Of a DNA stretch of 64,000 nucleotides, positions 25,985 to 37,010 are shown piece after piece; within the stretch, counting starts at the first letter, position 1; each line of letters starts with the position of its first letter. Position numbers and translations under genes: made by a program. Under the pieces are notes generated by a model. That model was not told the origin of the DNA, did no database searches, and saw only the letters and a program-made list of their open reading frames with translations. This stretch comes from Ditylenchus dipsaci (lineage: Eukaryota; Nematoda; Chromadorea; Rhabditida; Anguinidae), in contig SADC01001227.1 in assembly GCA_004194705.1 (NCBI GenBank), forward strand, positions 3,378,247 to 3,442,246. Reading direction: 5' to 3'.

Positions 25985-26760
25985 CTGTAAATTTTATGGG
26001 TAAAACGGAATTTTGCAGCTAATTCTCGTAATTTTGCAGCTAATTCTCGTAATTTTGCAGCTAATTTTTTTTGCAGCTAATTCTCGTAATTTTGCAGCTA
26101 ATTCTCGTAATTTTGCAGCTAATTCTCGTAATTTTGCAGCTAATTCTCGTAATTTTGCAGCAAATCCTTGTAATCTTGCAGCAAATATGAGTGAATTTTG
26201 CGGGAATTCGAATTTCCTAGTCAAAAGATGACTTGGATCGCTCAGAATCCCAGCCCGGAGTGGTCAGAAGCCCCTGAAAGTTGGTTTTTTGGGGGTTTAC
26301 TAAAGGGGAGGTAAACTTTTCGAGAAAAATCGATTTAGCGGATCAGATTTCGGGTCCGATCGGCTTAATTGCCCACAACTCCACACTGAACCACTCCAAA
26401 CCGTCATAAACCTGAAATTCTGAGCGATTAAGCCGATCGGACCCGAAATCTGATCCGCTAAATTGATTTTTCTCGAAAAGTTTACCCCCCTTTAGTAAAC
26501 CCCCAAAAAACCAACTTTCAGGGGCTTCTGACCACTCCGGGCTGGGATTCTGAGCGATCCAAGTCATCTTTTGACTAGGAAATTCGAATTAATAAAAATT
26601 CACTCATATTTGCTGCAAGATTACAAGGATTTGCTGCAAAATTACGAGAATTAGCTGCAAAATTACGAGAATTAGCTGCAAAATTACGAGAATTAGCTGC
26701 AAAAAAATTAGCTGCAAAATTACGAGAATTAGCTGCAAAATTCCGTTTTACCCAAATTTT
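25985..26760. mobile_element. Fold-back element, CAGCTAATTCTCGTAATTTTG arms
   Basis: Seven copies of a 21-bp unit (CAGCTAATTCTCGTAATTTTG) in the left arm and five or six in the right surround a palindromic core (26190-26600) related to 5200-5590. It lies directly upstream of the gene at 26806. Coding-looking ORFs here are artefacts of the repeat. Confidence 0.8.
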
Positions 26761-26805
26761 ATTTGTTTTTTTTTCAACATTTAGTCTGCATCTTCTTTTG
26801 TGAAA

Positions 26806-27438
26806 ATGGCCAAAAAGCAAGAACGTAGGAAATTCCATACATTCTAACAATTTTACCTGACATACTTTTTTATAGTTGGTAAGAAGTTGTCATGTGATGT
26901 GTACAGGTAGAGGAATCCCGATCGTTATTATTTTTTAATTTCATGGTAACTCTGAAATTTAACTTTACAGGGCCGTGGAGAAAGATCCGGAAGTGCCAAT
27001 CAGTTTCACGACAGTCACCGCTAAGCTTCGTTATGCCACCGACTACGGTAAGTTCAGAAACAGGGTGTTGTTTTAGGTGACCTTTTTATTTCAATTTTAT
27101 TTCAGCTAGAGATCGCAAGGTATTCATCAATAGCAAGACGAAAGCTTATGTTCAGGTAGGTTTTTCGGTAATTTTTTGAAGCTGAACCCCATTTTTGAGC
27201 ACATGGAGGAGCTTGCGCCCTGTACTCTAACGGGTGATCACATGCCGGACCTGCAGAATATTGGCTGGCGAAATATATCGAACATTGAATTGGATAGAGT
27301 GCTTGCCTGTGGGCCTTCGAAGGTTGGCTTTGTAAAATTTCATTTTTTATTCCTCGTAAAAATCACACTTTGAAGGATCCTGTGATTCACCGAGGAGTTA
27401 CGCTGGAAAGAGATCTCAAGAAAAAGAAGAACAAGTAG
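26806..27438 (+). CDS. Small basic-tailed protein, unknown family
   Basis: Five or six short exons can be joined with standard GT-AG introns. MAKKQE at 26806 leads to a block KKLSCDVYRAVEKDPEVP, then FTTVTAKLRYATDYARDRKV, FINSKTKAYVQ, then EELAPCTLTGDHMPDLQN with GWRNISNIELDRVLACGPSK. It ends GVTLERDLKKKKNK at a TAG (27436-27438). Phases are consistent across all joins I tried. The composition and Lys-rich tail suggest a soluble, perhaps nuclear, protein of about 120 residues. I do not recognise a family. It is real-gene-like because of the regular exon/intron rhythm. Confidence 0.45.
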
Positions 27439-27539
27439 ATCCATCAAATATCAGAAAAATTGCATGTGTTAAAATGTAAACATAATTGAGTCACATAAAC
27501 ATGTCATTCTTCATTTATTTGATTTTGTTTCTCTAGTAA

Positions 27540-27985
27540 TCAGAGGAGGGTGAAAGCTGTTAAGGAGATGTATTAAGGAGATGTGAGATGTGGTTTTAGA
27601 GCCATGTTTTGTCGAAAACTTGGTGTTGCAATGTCGGACAAACTTGTGCATAATTCAAAGTTAGATTAGCATCATCAATATCAGAAATTTAAAATTCCTT
27701 CAAAAAATGCACTAAAAATTGAAATGAAAAAGGGGTAAACCCATCAAAAAAGGTTGATCAGTCTTATATTGCATTTCAATTTTTAGGGTATTTTTTGAAG
27801 GAATTTTGAAATTCTGATATTGATAATGCGGATCAAACTTTTAATTCTGCACAAGTCTGTTCGAGATTGTGACAACGAGTTGTCCACAAAATAAAGCTCT
27901 AGAACCACATTAGAAAAAAACAAAACTTGGATAAGTCCTTTCGTGTCGAGGCTATCCTTAACAGCTTTCACCCTCCCTTTGATGT
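27540..27985. repeat. Palindromic MITE-like repeat
   Basis: The arms AGGGTGAAAGCTGTTAAGGA and the complement enclose a CTTCAAAAAATGCACTAAAA inner stem, centred near 27750. The right arm overlaps the 3' part of the neighbouring minus ORF. Confidence 0.65.
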
Positions 27986-28269
27986 GGAACAAAGGGTGGA
28001 CCAAGAAATCGAGGTAAAAAACCACATTGATAAATAAGGCGGACTTGACGCTTTTGTCTAGGAAATCAATCTACCTACTTACTATTTTCATTGACGTATT
28101 GAGCGGGTCGATATTTTGTTTCAAAACTATTGCGTGCCACAAAATCTAGACAAGCAATAAAAAATAACTGTAAAATTGAGCCCAAATAAATGGCTGCACC
28201 AACTATCCACTTCTCCAGAGTATCAAAAAGGCTGTAGCTAGTGCGCAATTGCAAATAGCTACCTTTCAT
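27783..28269 (-). CDS. Possible two-membrane-span protein, unknown
   Basis: Exon 1 (28269-28083) begins MKGSYLQLRTSYSLFDTLEK and continues with a hydrophobic segment (IVGAAIYLGSILQLFFIACL). Exon 2 from 28057 reads KSVKSALFINVVFYLDFLVH, a second hydrophobic span, before running into the palindrome at 27985, which supplies the last residues and the stop. The splice (GTAAGT donor, CCTAG acceptor) keeps phase. I do not recognise the family. The C-terminus looks replaced by the repeat. Confidence 0.3.
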
Positions 28270-28345
28270 CACCAAATCGTAAAACAAGATATATGAACCA
28301 TAACATCTTTATTTTTAACGTAAACAATATACAACAAGAGGACGA

Positions 28346-28605
28346 TCAACGCTTAGAACTTGCTTCAAAATCGGCATCTGTGAACACCGATGATTCAGTT
28401 TCTTTCTCATTCGGCTTTCCAAAGAGCGCTACTGCAATTGTATGAGATAGCAAAGATCATGACTGACTCAAAAATGCTCACTATTGACGTCGTTTCTTTC
28501 GCTGCGTCGTGTCTTTGATTCTTTAGCTGGCTTCAATTGACTTTTGACGAGTTTTCCAGTCTTTGCTCATGAGCTCGTTCTTTCTCAGACATTGGAAACA
28601 ATAGT
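28346..28605 (-). CDS. Possible C-terminal exons of a small basic protein
   Basis: Two phase-compatible exons read KLVKSQLKPAKESKTRRSER, then (from 28431) ALFGKPNEKETESS and VFTDADFEASSKR, with stop at 28346. The final VFT-x-x-DF motif recalls the C-terminus of AROS (RPS19-binding protein 1), but this is a short match from memory. No start codon could be fixed. It would be transcribed divergently from the RBM42-like gene at 28875. Confidence 0.25.
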
Positions 28606-28874
28606 CGCTAAAAACTCCTTTGATATTTTTAGCAAGAAATAGCGAAATCATAGAACAAACAAATATCTGCGAGGACAGGACGAGTAAATATTACAGTTCG
28701 AAATCTTATATTTTAAAAGTTATCAAATCAGAACGCCACAAAAATTCGAGTCACTAAAAAGCCATTGTTAGAAAACAATTTATGTGTGACTGAAGTATTT
28801 CTGAACCTGATTCTATTCATATAATCCAAAAAGTTTGAATCCTTCACCACATTTAATCAATCAAAACTGTCGAG

Positions 28875-30708
28875 ATGTCGTCGTTGGATGAACAGTTGGC
28901 TCTGTTAGTTCTTAGTTTGCAAAAATTCATTTCGATTATAGAGCTTTAACCTAGTGCTTTAGATTTGAGAAAGAAATGCGGTCAGCTACAGAAGAACCGA
29001 GCAACGGACAGACTTCTATCGGTGGTGCTCCTCAGAAATATGAGAGTAAGTAATAAAATACTTTGAGAATATTTTAAGTATATTGTTTTTAAGCAAATCC
29101 GAACGCAGCCTTGAGAGCTGGCATGAAAATGAGTTTTTCTGGGCCTGTGCTTCCGTCGGTAAGCGTAGCTCCAAAATTAGGCATGACTGATATAGGTTCA
29201 GCTCAAGCTGGTCCAAGCACTTTTACTAAGTTTGTTCCGCATCAGGTGCCCCTTTTAAGATTTCGGCGTATTGAGTGAAAATAAATTTGTTTTTAGTTAA
29301 GAGCCCCGAGCCATCCTATTGCAAACTTCATTCGTGGAACACCTCAGATTCCAGTAGTTCCCTCTCAACCAGTCACCATTGAGTCGGGTAAATTTTAGTA
29401 TGGATTTCGTTTATGAAATCCTTCAAAATTTAGGTCCGACACTGTACAACACTTCGACAAAAGCTAATAAAAAGGACGAAAGCACTGTAAAACGCAAGGA
29501 GGAGTTGCCGCCGCTGCCCCGCCAAGTGCTCTTAAGACAATGGTAAAATAGATGATGATAATGATCTTACACAAAAAATTACTCTATCTTTAGGCTTTAC
29601 CTGCAGACGTAGAATTGCTTGCGGCTAAAAAACAGGCTTCAAAGCGCATGAAAACTCGTATCTAGGGCAAGTTTTGCGAGGTGAGAAGAAAATGAAACGC
29701 TTTGTTCGTACCGGTGGAGGACAGGTGATTTCTCTAGTCAGATAGGAGAAGTACTAAATTAGCAAAAAATTTAGGTCTGGGAAGATCCCAGCTTAGCTGA
29801 GTGGGATCCTAACGATTTCCGAATTTTCTGTGGTGATCTGGGAAATGAGGTTTCTGACGAGTTGTTAGCAAAGGCTTTCCGCAAGTATTCCAGTTTCCAA
29901 AAGGCTAAAGTCGTGCGTGATAGTCGGACAAACAAATCAAAAGGATATGGTGCGTTTTATTTTGAAGCTGTTGTAATATTCTTAAAGGACCCTGTTGTTC
30001 TTTTTGGTTATCGGGAATACCCGATTCTTACGCATAAATTGTCTTAGCACGACTGAGGTCGGGTATTCCCGATAACCAAAAAGAACCACCCTGTTTCTTC
30101 CTTATCATAGCGATTTAAAAGGTTTGAATGCGCGCGGGACCACACATATCTAGTCAAAAATAATTTCAAATTGTTTTTTGTTTGCGCTTATTGTTTAGAA
30201 AATCAATTTGTAAATTTGTTCAAAATTTGGAACCATTGACAAGTAGAGCCCAACGTTGCTTCACAATTCCAGATCGGACAACTTATCCGACTTTTACTGC
30301 TTCACAACTGTCACTGATGAAATGTGACTTATATCCAATAGAATATAACATTTAAAATGCAAACAAAAAATAATTCGAAAACATTATTGACAAAATCAAT
30401 GTGGTCCCGCGCGCATTCATACCTTCGAAATTGCCATGATAAGGAAGAGACAGGGTTCTTTTAAGTTCAAGGTTTGCATTTTAGGATTTGTTTCTTTCAA
30501 GCATCAGGACGACTTTGTGAGAGCGTGCCGAGAGATGGATGGTAAATATGTTGGTAAGTGATTTGTGACCTATGAACTTATGCTACAAGTAGTTTACACT
30601 TTTCTAGGTAATCGTCCTATAAAGCTACGTAAAAGTGCATGGAAGGAGAGAAACCTTACAGAAGTTCGAAAGAAAGGCAAAGAAAAGAAGAAACTTGGTT
30701 TGACCTAA
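28875..30708 (+). CDS. RBM42: RNA-binding protein 42-like, possibly disrupted
   Basis: Exon 1 (28875-28903) and exon 2 (from 28963) give LDEQLALFEKEM, matching the RBM42 N-terminus. A Pro/Ala-rich middle follows over four to five small exons. The C-terminal RRM starts WEDPSLAEWDPNDFRIFCGD (RNP2 IFCGDL), continues to KGYG at 29949, and resumes at 30485 with FVSFKHQDDFVRACREMDGK. It ends in a basic KEKKKLGLT tail, as in RBM42. The family binds RNA and is associated with the tri-snRNP and stress granules. RNP1 is split by a 535-nt intron carrying two palindromic repeats. In the middle, one-base frame problems near 29508 and a TAG near 29661 prevent a single reading frame. This is either sequence error or a decaying gene. 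Confidence 0.75.
29994..30475. repeat. Two palindromic repeats in the RBM42 intron
   Basis: A hairpin with arms GGTTCTTTTTGGTTATCGGG (about 29994-30092) lies next to a 390-bp inverted repeat (30088-30475) with arms ACCCTGTTTCTTCCTTATCA. Both lie inside the intron that interrupts the RNP1 motif. Confidence 0.75.
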
Positions 30709-30771
30709 GCCTGCGACGAAATTTTCCATCGCTTAATTTGTTGTATCCGCTGATGTGTGTGCCCGTTCCAC

Positions 30772-30777
30772 AATAAA
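30772..30777 (+). terminator. Poly(A) signal of the RBM42-like gene
   Basis: AATAAA lies 64 bases after the TAA stop. Confidence 0.6.
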
Positions 30778-30791
30778 TGCAAAGTCAAGAA

Positions 30792-30797
30792 TTTATT
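30792..30797 (-). terminator. Poly(A) signal of the A49 gene
   Basis: AATAAA on the minus strand lies 50 bases after the A49 stop, facing the RBM42 signal at 30772-30777. Confidence 0.6.
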
Positions 30798-30846
30798 AAC
30801 GCAAAATGACAACGAAATCTGAACTACGTAGTAATATCACTGTTTC

Positions 30847-32677
30847 TTACTTCTTTCCAAATTTGAATCTCTTAAGTCCTCCTTTTTCTGGAGGGCCCGT
30901 AAGTCTTGCCATCCTCAACGAATTGTGTAGTATAGCTTGCTCAGCGGTGCATTGCGTGATCCTTAATTATCGTTCGACATTTCTTGTTTCGAACTCAAAG
31001 TACTTACGTGCACCCAAGCCCTTGCAGCAATTTGACAGATGTTAGCTCTCCAATGTTCAATTCCACACTCAACGGAGAAATAGGCACTGTGAAATCTGGC
31101 TCTTAAAATACTCTTATTTCCTTAAAGTAATTATTAACGCTAACCATCAAACAATAGAATCATGCAAAGGAAATGAGCGATCAGCCTGCTTTTTTCTGTA
31201 GGATTCAAGTTTATTTTCATTTGTCCTCTGAAATTTCTAGATGCGCCTGAAAACCGTGATTTCTATTAGAAAAAAAAGTCACAGACACACCAAAAAATTC
31301 CGCACGAATCACAGAAAGCATCTTTGGAGGCAATTTCAATTCTTCAATATGTGCCAAGTTTATCATTGTTGGTCCTTTATCCTTGATACAAGACTAAAAA
31401 GATGATTTGGAATAATAAGGGCAAATTGAAATCAAACTGCAATAAGCCTTGAAAGCACCACTAGCTTCAGGGCGTGAGCAGCTCTCCTTCCCGGATTTGG
31501 AAAAATGCCAATATTTCCGACTCGACTGGCAACGATCTTAGCAACATCTGTGAAGGTATGTTTTAGAAAATTTCAATAAACGATTTTCAATATAACGTAC
31601 TATTTCGGATAAGCTTTTCGCTGTATCGAATTCTGCAAAAAATTCGAGTGCTTCACTTTCCAGCTCGTTACTGCTTCCTGCCTTTTCCAGAGCGGTATGG
31701 CTTAAAAACTGGTCCAGCGAATAAACTTCTGACGGGTGTTTTGCACCTCGATTTGGAAGTGGGAGAACAGAGCTTTCAGCCTACAAATTTCGTAAATATT
31801 TTTTAAGTAAACCAAAGCTTCCCAAAATTACCGGTAAAAGGAGTGAAACGTTTGGAGTTCCATCTTCTTTAACCTTTTTATCCATGATGTCTTCTCCAAC
31901 ATTCGGTGACGCGAAAGCAGTAGATGTCATGACTGTCAAAGTGTCCTAATTTATTCCAATTTTTTTATATTAATAGTCAGGATTATCTGGTCTGCCAACA
32001 CATACCTCAGTCACATTTCTTCGGCAGCAGCCTCAAGTGCTTTGTTCTTCTTTTGACTTCCAAAAACTGCAGTCAGGCTAAAATACTAAGGTATCAGACA
32101 AATGAAGCTGAATAGCAGCTTTCTGTTAACCTTTTTCTGTCTGCTGCATAATTATCTCTCGCGAAATTCTGCGAATAATCCGGCTTTGTCTGAACCCTAA
32201 AAATTGGAGTTATTTACTAAAAGCGGAGGAAGGACTACTTTTCGCCTGTGAGAAGCTCTGCTGGTGGTTTATACTTAGCTTCGAATTGAATTACAGAGAC
32301 AGGACGATACTCCACTTGTTTCGTGCGCTTGTTTACAAAAGCCAATACATACTCGAAGCCATCTCCCGCGCTTTCTTCTCTTCCAATGTGCTTTACGTCT
32401 GATGTGCCCTTTAAGATTTAGAGTTTATTGTGTATCTTTATGTGAAAGCTCTAAGACTAACCGCATTCTTTATAGTGAAAACCTTATTATCTGCTCGATT
32501 TACATGTTCACAAAAAACGGCTGAAGACTCATCTATTTCGCTGTGATTCATAACAGCGACAACATCTCCTATTCGACCTCCCATGCTGAGTCTTGAGCTC
32601 TTGAAACTTTTGCTTAAAGAAAGATCTCCATTTGTCAAGTTGCTAGATGATTCACGCTTCTTCCTATAGGAACTCAT
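30847..32677 (-). CDS. POLR1E: RNA polymerase I subunit A49 (PAF53 homologue)
   Basis: Ten or so exons read from MSSYRKKRESSSNL at 32677. Exons 1-3 (32677-32462, 32408-32239, 32196-32131) give an N-terminal dimerisation-type domain with FEYVLAFVNKRTKQVEYRPV. Exon 4 (from 32077) has LTAVFGSQKKNKALEAAAEE, the characteristic A49 FG-x-x-K-x-x-KAL motif. The later exons give VYSLDQFLSHTALEK, VAKIVASRVGNIGIFPNPGR, and the tandem winged-helix end LNIGELTSVKLLQGLGCTIT, finishing in a basic GGLKRFKFGKK tail. A49 promotes Pol I initiation and elongation on rDNA. A single-base frame problem occurs at the exon 4 end (about 32015). The upstream side is invaded by a 15-kb transposon stack starting 70 bp from the ATG. 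Confidence 0.8.
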
Positions 32678-32894
32678 TATTTTTGTTGAAATACCTGAAA
32701 GCTGTATTGAAAGAGTTGAAACGCACTCAGACATAAAGAAACATAGCGTATTTTATCTAATAAGACCACATGTGGGCAGGGTTGGCAAGGTGCGGCTTTT
32801 TCGCCCGGTGTAGCTTTTTTTAAATACGCATTTTTCTCTTCATCCTTTGTTTTTTGAAGTATTTTATTAGCGCATCTGATATTTCTACGGTTAA

Positions 32895-33018
32895 CACTTA
32901 TTTCCGCCAAAATCATTTCCGCCAACTCATTTCCGCCAACTTATTCCCGCCAAACTCATTTCCGCCAACCTTATTTCCGTCAACCTCATTTCCGCCAACC
33001 TCATTTCCGCCACTTTTT
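32895..33018. repeat. TTCCGCCAACCTCA minisatellite, left arm
   Basis: About eight units of TTCCGCCAAC(C)TCA end in CCGCCACTTTTTAAG. The inverted counterpart with the same inner end (AAAAAGTGGCGG) is at 46637-46705, 13.6 kb away. Confidence 0.8.
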
Positions 33019-33144
33019 AAGAAAGCCCTAATATAACAGTTTCAGATTACCAAATTTCTCGTTTTTTTCATTTGTGTACTCCCTTGTTTGCGTTGTTACT
33101 TTCCATAGCTATATTTTTCTCGTTATGTAAATTATTTATTGTAG

Positions 33145-33354
33145 AAAATGGCATCGAAACCAGTAAGGGAAAGCTGCTTGTGATGTGCAACGGTTATGAA
33201 ATGCGTAAGGGCTATGCAAATTCGGCTAAGACAATTAAGAACTGGCGTTGCGTTCGAATATGTGGTGGTAAGGCGGCTTCAAAATACGGCTCAACCGATA
33301 ATTTGACGAAAACAAAGTCCCACACGTGTCAAAGAAGTCAAAGCAATTTCCAAG
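33145..33354 (+). pseudogene. FLYWCH-type zinc-finger fragment
   Basis: The open frame reads GKLLVMCNGYEMRKGYANSA, then NWRCVRICGGKAASKYGS and KTKSHTC. The order G..L....GY, WRC, C, H-x-C/H is the FLYWCH zinc-finger layout. FLYWCH domains are common in Mutator-like transposases of animals and in some DNA-binding regulators. No start codon or transposase part is attached. It lies just inside the TTCCGCC arm and before the Ulp1-type protease, so it is probably a transposon relic. Confidence 0.5.
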
Positions 33355-33424
33355 TATGGGATTATTTACATTATTTCTTATCCCGAACATCTTAAGGTAC
33401 GTCAACGCATAGTGCAAGTGAAAG

Positions 33425-34007
33425 ATGGAACAAAAAGGGCCAAAAAAGGTACTTCACTGGACAAATAATGTTGATATATTCGACTTCAATCGTCTGCTTC
33501 TTCCAATTCACTCGCACGGTCATTGGTCACTGGTGGTAAGGGAAGCTGGTGGTATGCTTCAGTAATTAAATACGTTTCTTGTACCGTATTTTTTATTAAA
33601 GGTTATCAATGTTGAAAAGGCCGCGATCATCTTCTACGATTCCCTTCACAGGGACGGCAGTCCTCATTTGAATTTGACGAAGTAAGAGTTTTTTTAGATT
33701 GTACTGATTGAAGACCAATTTTGCAGGAAGTTTCTTCAAAAATACGCTATAGAAAGAGGCTTCCTTGAGGTGGATGTGACGCAATGGGTTGCTTTCAGCC
33801 TAAAAGTATGCTCTATATTTCTCGGTATGGACTAGTTAAAATTTTTAGGACATTCAAGTACAGACGAAAACGTTTGATTGCGGAGTATTGGTCTGCCGAT
33901 TTGCCGAAAGCGTATCTCGAAGTGGACGGTTGAATTTCTCTCAGGCCGAAATGGAAAGTGCTCGACAGAACATGGTCAAAGAAATTATCGCCGGAAAGTT
34001 GTCATAG
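33425..34007 (+). CDS. Ulp1/SENP-type cysteine protease, N-terminally truncated
   Basis: Four exons with phase-consistent introns: KKVLHWTNNVDIFDFNRLLL, PIHSHGHWSLVV (catalytic His), AAIIFYDSLHRDG (Asp), then VAFSLKDIQVQTKTFDCGVL (Gln region and catalytic Cys), and a final helix to IIAGKLS at TAG 34005-34007. Ulp1-family C48 peptidases remove SUMO or related modifiers. The front half of the usual catalytic domain (W-L-x-D/E..INFY) is not seen upstream. The gene lies inside the transposon stack next to a FLYWCH fragment. Mutator-like elements sometimes carry such proteases, so an element-borne origin is likely but unproven. AATAAA at 34075-34080 follows. Confidence 0.65.
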
Positions 34008-34369
34008 ATTCTAACTTTTTTGCCTATTATTGATTACTTCATGCGTGTCATGGAAAGTTGGCTCATTCGAACTAAATAAAAATTACCGGAACACATATAT
34101 ATAAAGATCTTCTATGTTCAGTCACAGTCAGAGTTCGCAAAAAAGGCCTGTTCTTGAGAATGCTAGTAGAAGGCAAATCGCCACTAGTATATTTAAAGTC
34201 TAGCTCACCACATTAATTTGACTAGCATTTGTAAAGTCTAGTAAAATCAAAATGCCACGGCTGTACCCCGAAATTTAAGCGGCATTTTGCTAAGTGGTCG
34301 ATTTGCTAAGCGGTCGTTTGCCAAGAATTTTTTTTGCTAAGCGACAATTGCTAAGAATTTTTTTGTTAA

Positions 34370-34804
34370 AGGGCATACCAGCGCGTTACACGGTCAATTT
34401 CAAATTTTCAAAAGGCGGGGACCACACTTTCAAGACAAAAACATTTGATTTGAAAATGTTCCTTTAAATTTTTTATTATTGTCACCGAAAAAAGTTGTCA
34501 CCGAAAGACTTTTTCTTGTCACCGATTTTTGAAAAGATTTGACTGCGGCTGCATACGGTCTCACAATGTCATCATGGATGTAGCGTGACCTGAAAATACG
34601 AAAAATAAAACGAAAAATAGCCACCAAAAACAAAAAATATAAGAAATCGGTGACAAGAAAGAGTCTTTCGGTGACAACTTTTTTCGGTGACAATAATAAA
34701 AAATTTAAAGGAACATTTTCAAATCAAATGTTTTTTGTCTTGAAAGTGTGGTCCCCGCCTTTTGAAAATTTGAAATTGACCGTGTAACGCGCTGGTATGC
34801 CCCT
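34370..34804. mobile_element. TTAA-flanked MITE
   Basis: The 435-bp element has ends AGGGCATACCAGCGCGTTAC / complement and TTAA on both sides. Its subterminal TTTTCAAAAGGCGGGGACCA matches the RPL10A-carrying element at 22086-25583, so this is a short relative. Confidence 0.85.
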
Positions 34805-35099
34805 TTAAGGCGCCCATTTGCTAGGAATTTATTTGCTAAGGCATTCTTTTCTTAAGTCCCAATTTGCTAAGAACTTTTCTGCCTTTTGTTTTTTCGTTTT
34901 CCTCAATGTTCTGATAGGGGATTACGGACATTTTTCTGCCCATTTTTTTTGTTTTTACTAGTTTCAACGTGGGATCTAGGTAAATGATAATTCCAGATTG
35001 TGACAAACTACCCGAACCATCCTAAACCACCCAAAGTACTCTAAAACCACCCTAAATACCCAAACCAAACCTGAACCTGAAAAATTAAAGGCTTGAGTT

Positions 35100-35955
35100 T
35101 ACAATCCCCCCCCCTGCCCACGGGGAGTGATCGGATGGAGGAGATAACATCATATTCGTGTTTCTCGACCCCGATTCCATAAAAAAACAGCTATTTTTTT
35201 GATTCTGAGAAAAAAAAATTTCGAACCACAGGGGTATCATGGTTTTTTAGTCAAAATTTGAAAAATTTAAATTGGCGCCTTTTGAATTTTAAAGGGAATA
35301 AGGGCTGTATAGGGAGGGGAAGGGAATAAAAAGGGGCCACTAATCATAGAGGGCCCACTAACAAGAAGATGTTGAACATAGTTTTGAATACTGGGGCCTA
35401 CCGCATAAATAAACTCTGGTATGCATGCTTTTTCATGCATTCAGAGTCACTTTCGAGTGATCTGGGTTGTAGGTATGTGGGTGTGTGCATCTCAACTCCA
35501 AGCTCCCCACCTTCCTGCGCCCTGAAGGGGCGCAGGGGTCTCGAGAGTTAGAGATGCGCGCACTCACTTACCTTAGACATGATTCCTGATCATAAAATGC
35601 ATATAGAGTCTCTTTTGCCACGGCCCAGTTGAAAAACATGGTGAGGCAATCGAAGAATACAAACATTTGAATTTCTGACGTTCTGCCATAAAAGTGGCCC
35701 CTTTTATTCCTTCCCTTCCCAATATAGCCCTTATTCCCTTTTATATTCAAAAGGCGCCAATTTAAATTTTCAAATTTTGACTAAAAAACCATGATACCCC
35801 CAACCCAACCGCCCCCCCCCACCTGTGGTTCGAAATTTTTTTCTTCTTAGAACAAAAAAACAGCCGGCTTTCTCATGAAATCGGGGTCGAGAAACACGAA
35901 TATGATGTTATCTCCTCCATCCTATCACTCCATGTGGGGGGGGAGTATTGTAAAC
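35100..35955. mobile_element. Fold-back element enclosing GC-hairpin copy 5
   Basis: The arms contain a C8-C9 tract, GGAGGAGATAACATCATATT and GTGTTTCTCGACCCCGAT, with the complement at 35830-35955. A related fold-back is at 53040-53605. The middle holds a GC-hairpin unit (35380-35620). Confidence 0.7.
35473..35570. repeat. GC-hairpin repeat, copy 5
   Basis: Same orientation as copies 4 and 6. The conserved entry GGGCCTACCGCATAAATAAA is near 35393. The stem closes with TTAGAGATGCGCGCACTCAC. Confidence 0.8.
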
Positions 35956-36299
35956 TGCAACCAGCCCAAAGTTGCGATTTCACGCACCCAACCTCAATAT
36001 CTGGTGTAGGTATCACCTGGCCAAATGGATGTCCATCTGGATGGCCTAAAAATGAAAAAGTTAATTAAAATAAAAAATCCATTTTTTCAAACTAACATAT
36101 TCGAGAAGAATTGGGCTTGTTGAGATAAAAGTGCGATTTTACCTACCGATACCAAATCTAGGGTTGGGTACCACCTGGAGAGGTTGATATCCAGGTAACT
36201 CGAGTGTAGGAGTATATTCACCCAAATGACCTGAAAGGTCAAAGGTTAGTCTTTTTATATCTGAAATTACGGTAAAAGATAAAGTGTGCACCCAGGTGG

Positions 36300-36590
36300 A
36301 TTCGAACCAGCAATCTCGGCGGTGGATATCAAAGTGGTCGTCCACTTGGATCAAATTTTTTTTTACGTTTCGGGTTCCAAAATAATTCTTCTGCACTAAT
36401 TGGAGCATGCTGAATATGGTTTGACATTGGTAAAATCACGTTTATATTATTTACCACTGTCAAACCACCTTCAGCATGCTCGAATTAGTGCTGAAAAAGT
36501 GTTTTGGAACACGAAAACGTAAAAAAATATTTTTGATCTAAGTGGACGACCACTTGAATAACCACCGCCGAGGATGCTGGTTCGAATCCA
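36300..36590. repeat. Palindrome with B-box-like TGGTTCGAATCC arms
   Basis: The inverted arms share GGTTCGAATCCACC, a CGGCGGTGGT/ACCACCGCCG stem and AGTGGTCGTCCACTT. Centre near 36445. The motif equals the pol III B box, but no A box or tRNA fold is evident. Confidence 0.65.
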
Positions 36591-37010
36591 CCTAGGAGCG
36601 TACCTTATTTTCCTCATAATTTTGAGTGTTTACGTGGCGTAAAGGTCCATATAACTCATCACCAAGGTTACTGGTTAGAACCCCTCTGCATGCAATCAGT
36701 CCAGAGTACAGGACCTTGATTCAAATTTAACCGTTTTTAAAACATAATTTTGGATTGAATCGTTTGGGTTTCCAGGTCTGTGCCCCGAATTGAACCGAAC
36801 CGAAGAAGATGTAGCTTAACAAACAAGATCTTTATCAAAACAACTACTTAGCGAAATTTTTTTTAGCAAAACGACCTTTAGCAAATTGGCGCTTAAATTG
36901 TGAATTCTTAGCAAAAGCGCGCTTAAATTTTTTTCTTAGCAAAACTACCGCTTAGCAAATCGACCACTTAGCAAATCGCCGCTTAAATTTCGGGGTACAG
37001 CCAATGCCAC

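Larger units (their letters stand above)
34259..37002. mobile_element. Fold-back element with TTTGCTAAGCG arms, 8-bp duplication
   Basis: Ends GGCTGTACCCCGAAATTTAA and the complement are flanked exactly by AATGCCAC (34251-34258 and 37003-37010). Both arms contain tandem TTTGCTAAG(C/T)GG units. Nested inside are the TTAA MITE 34370-34804 and the fold-back 35100-35955. A palindrome (36300-36590) with B-box-like TGGTTCGAATCC in both arms is also present. No gene. Confidence 0.85.
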
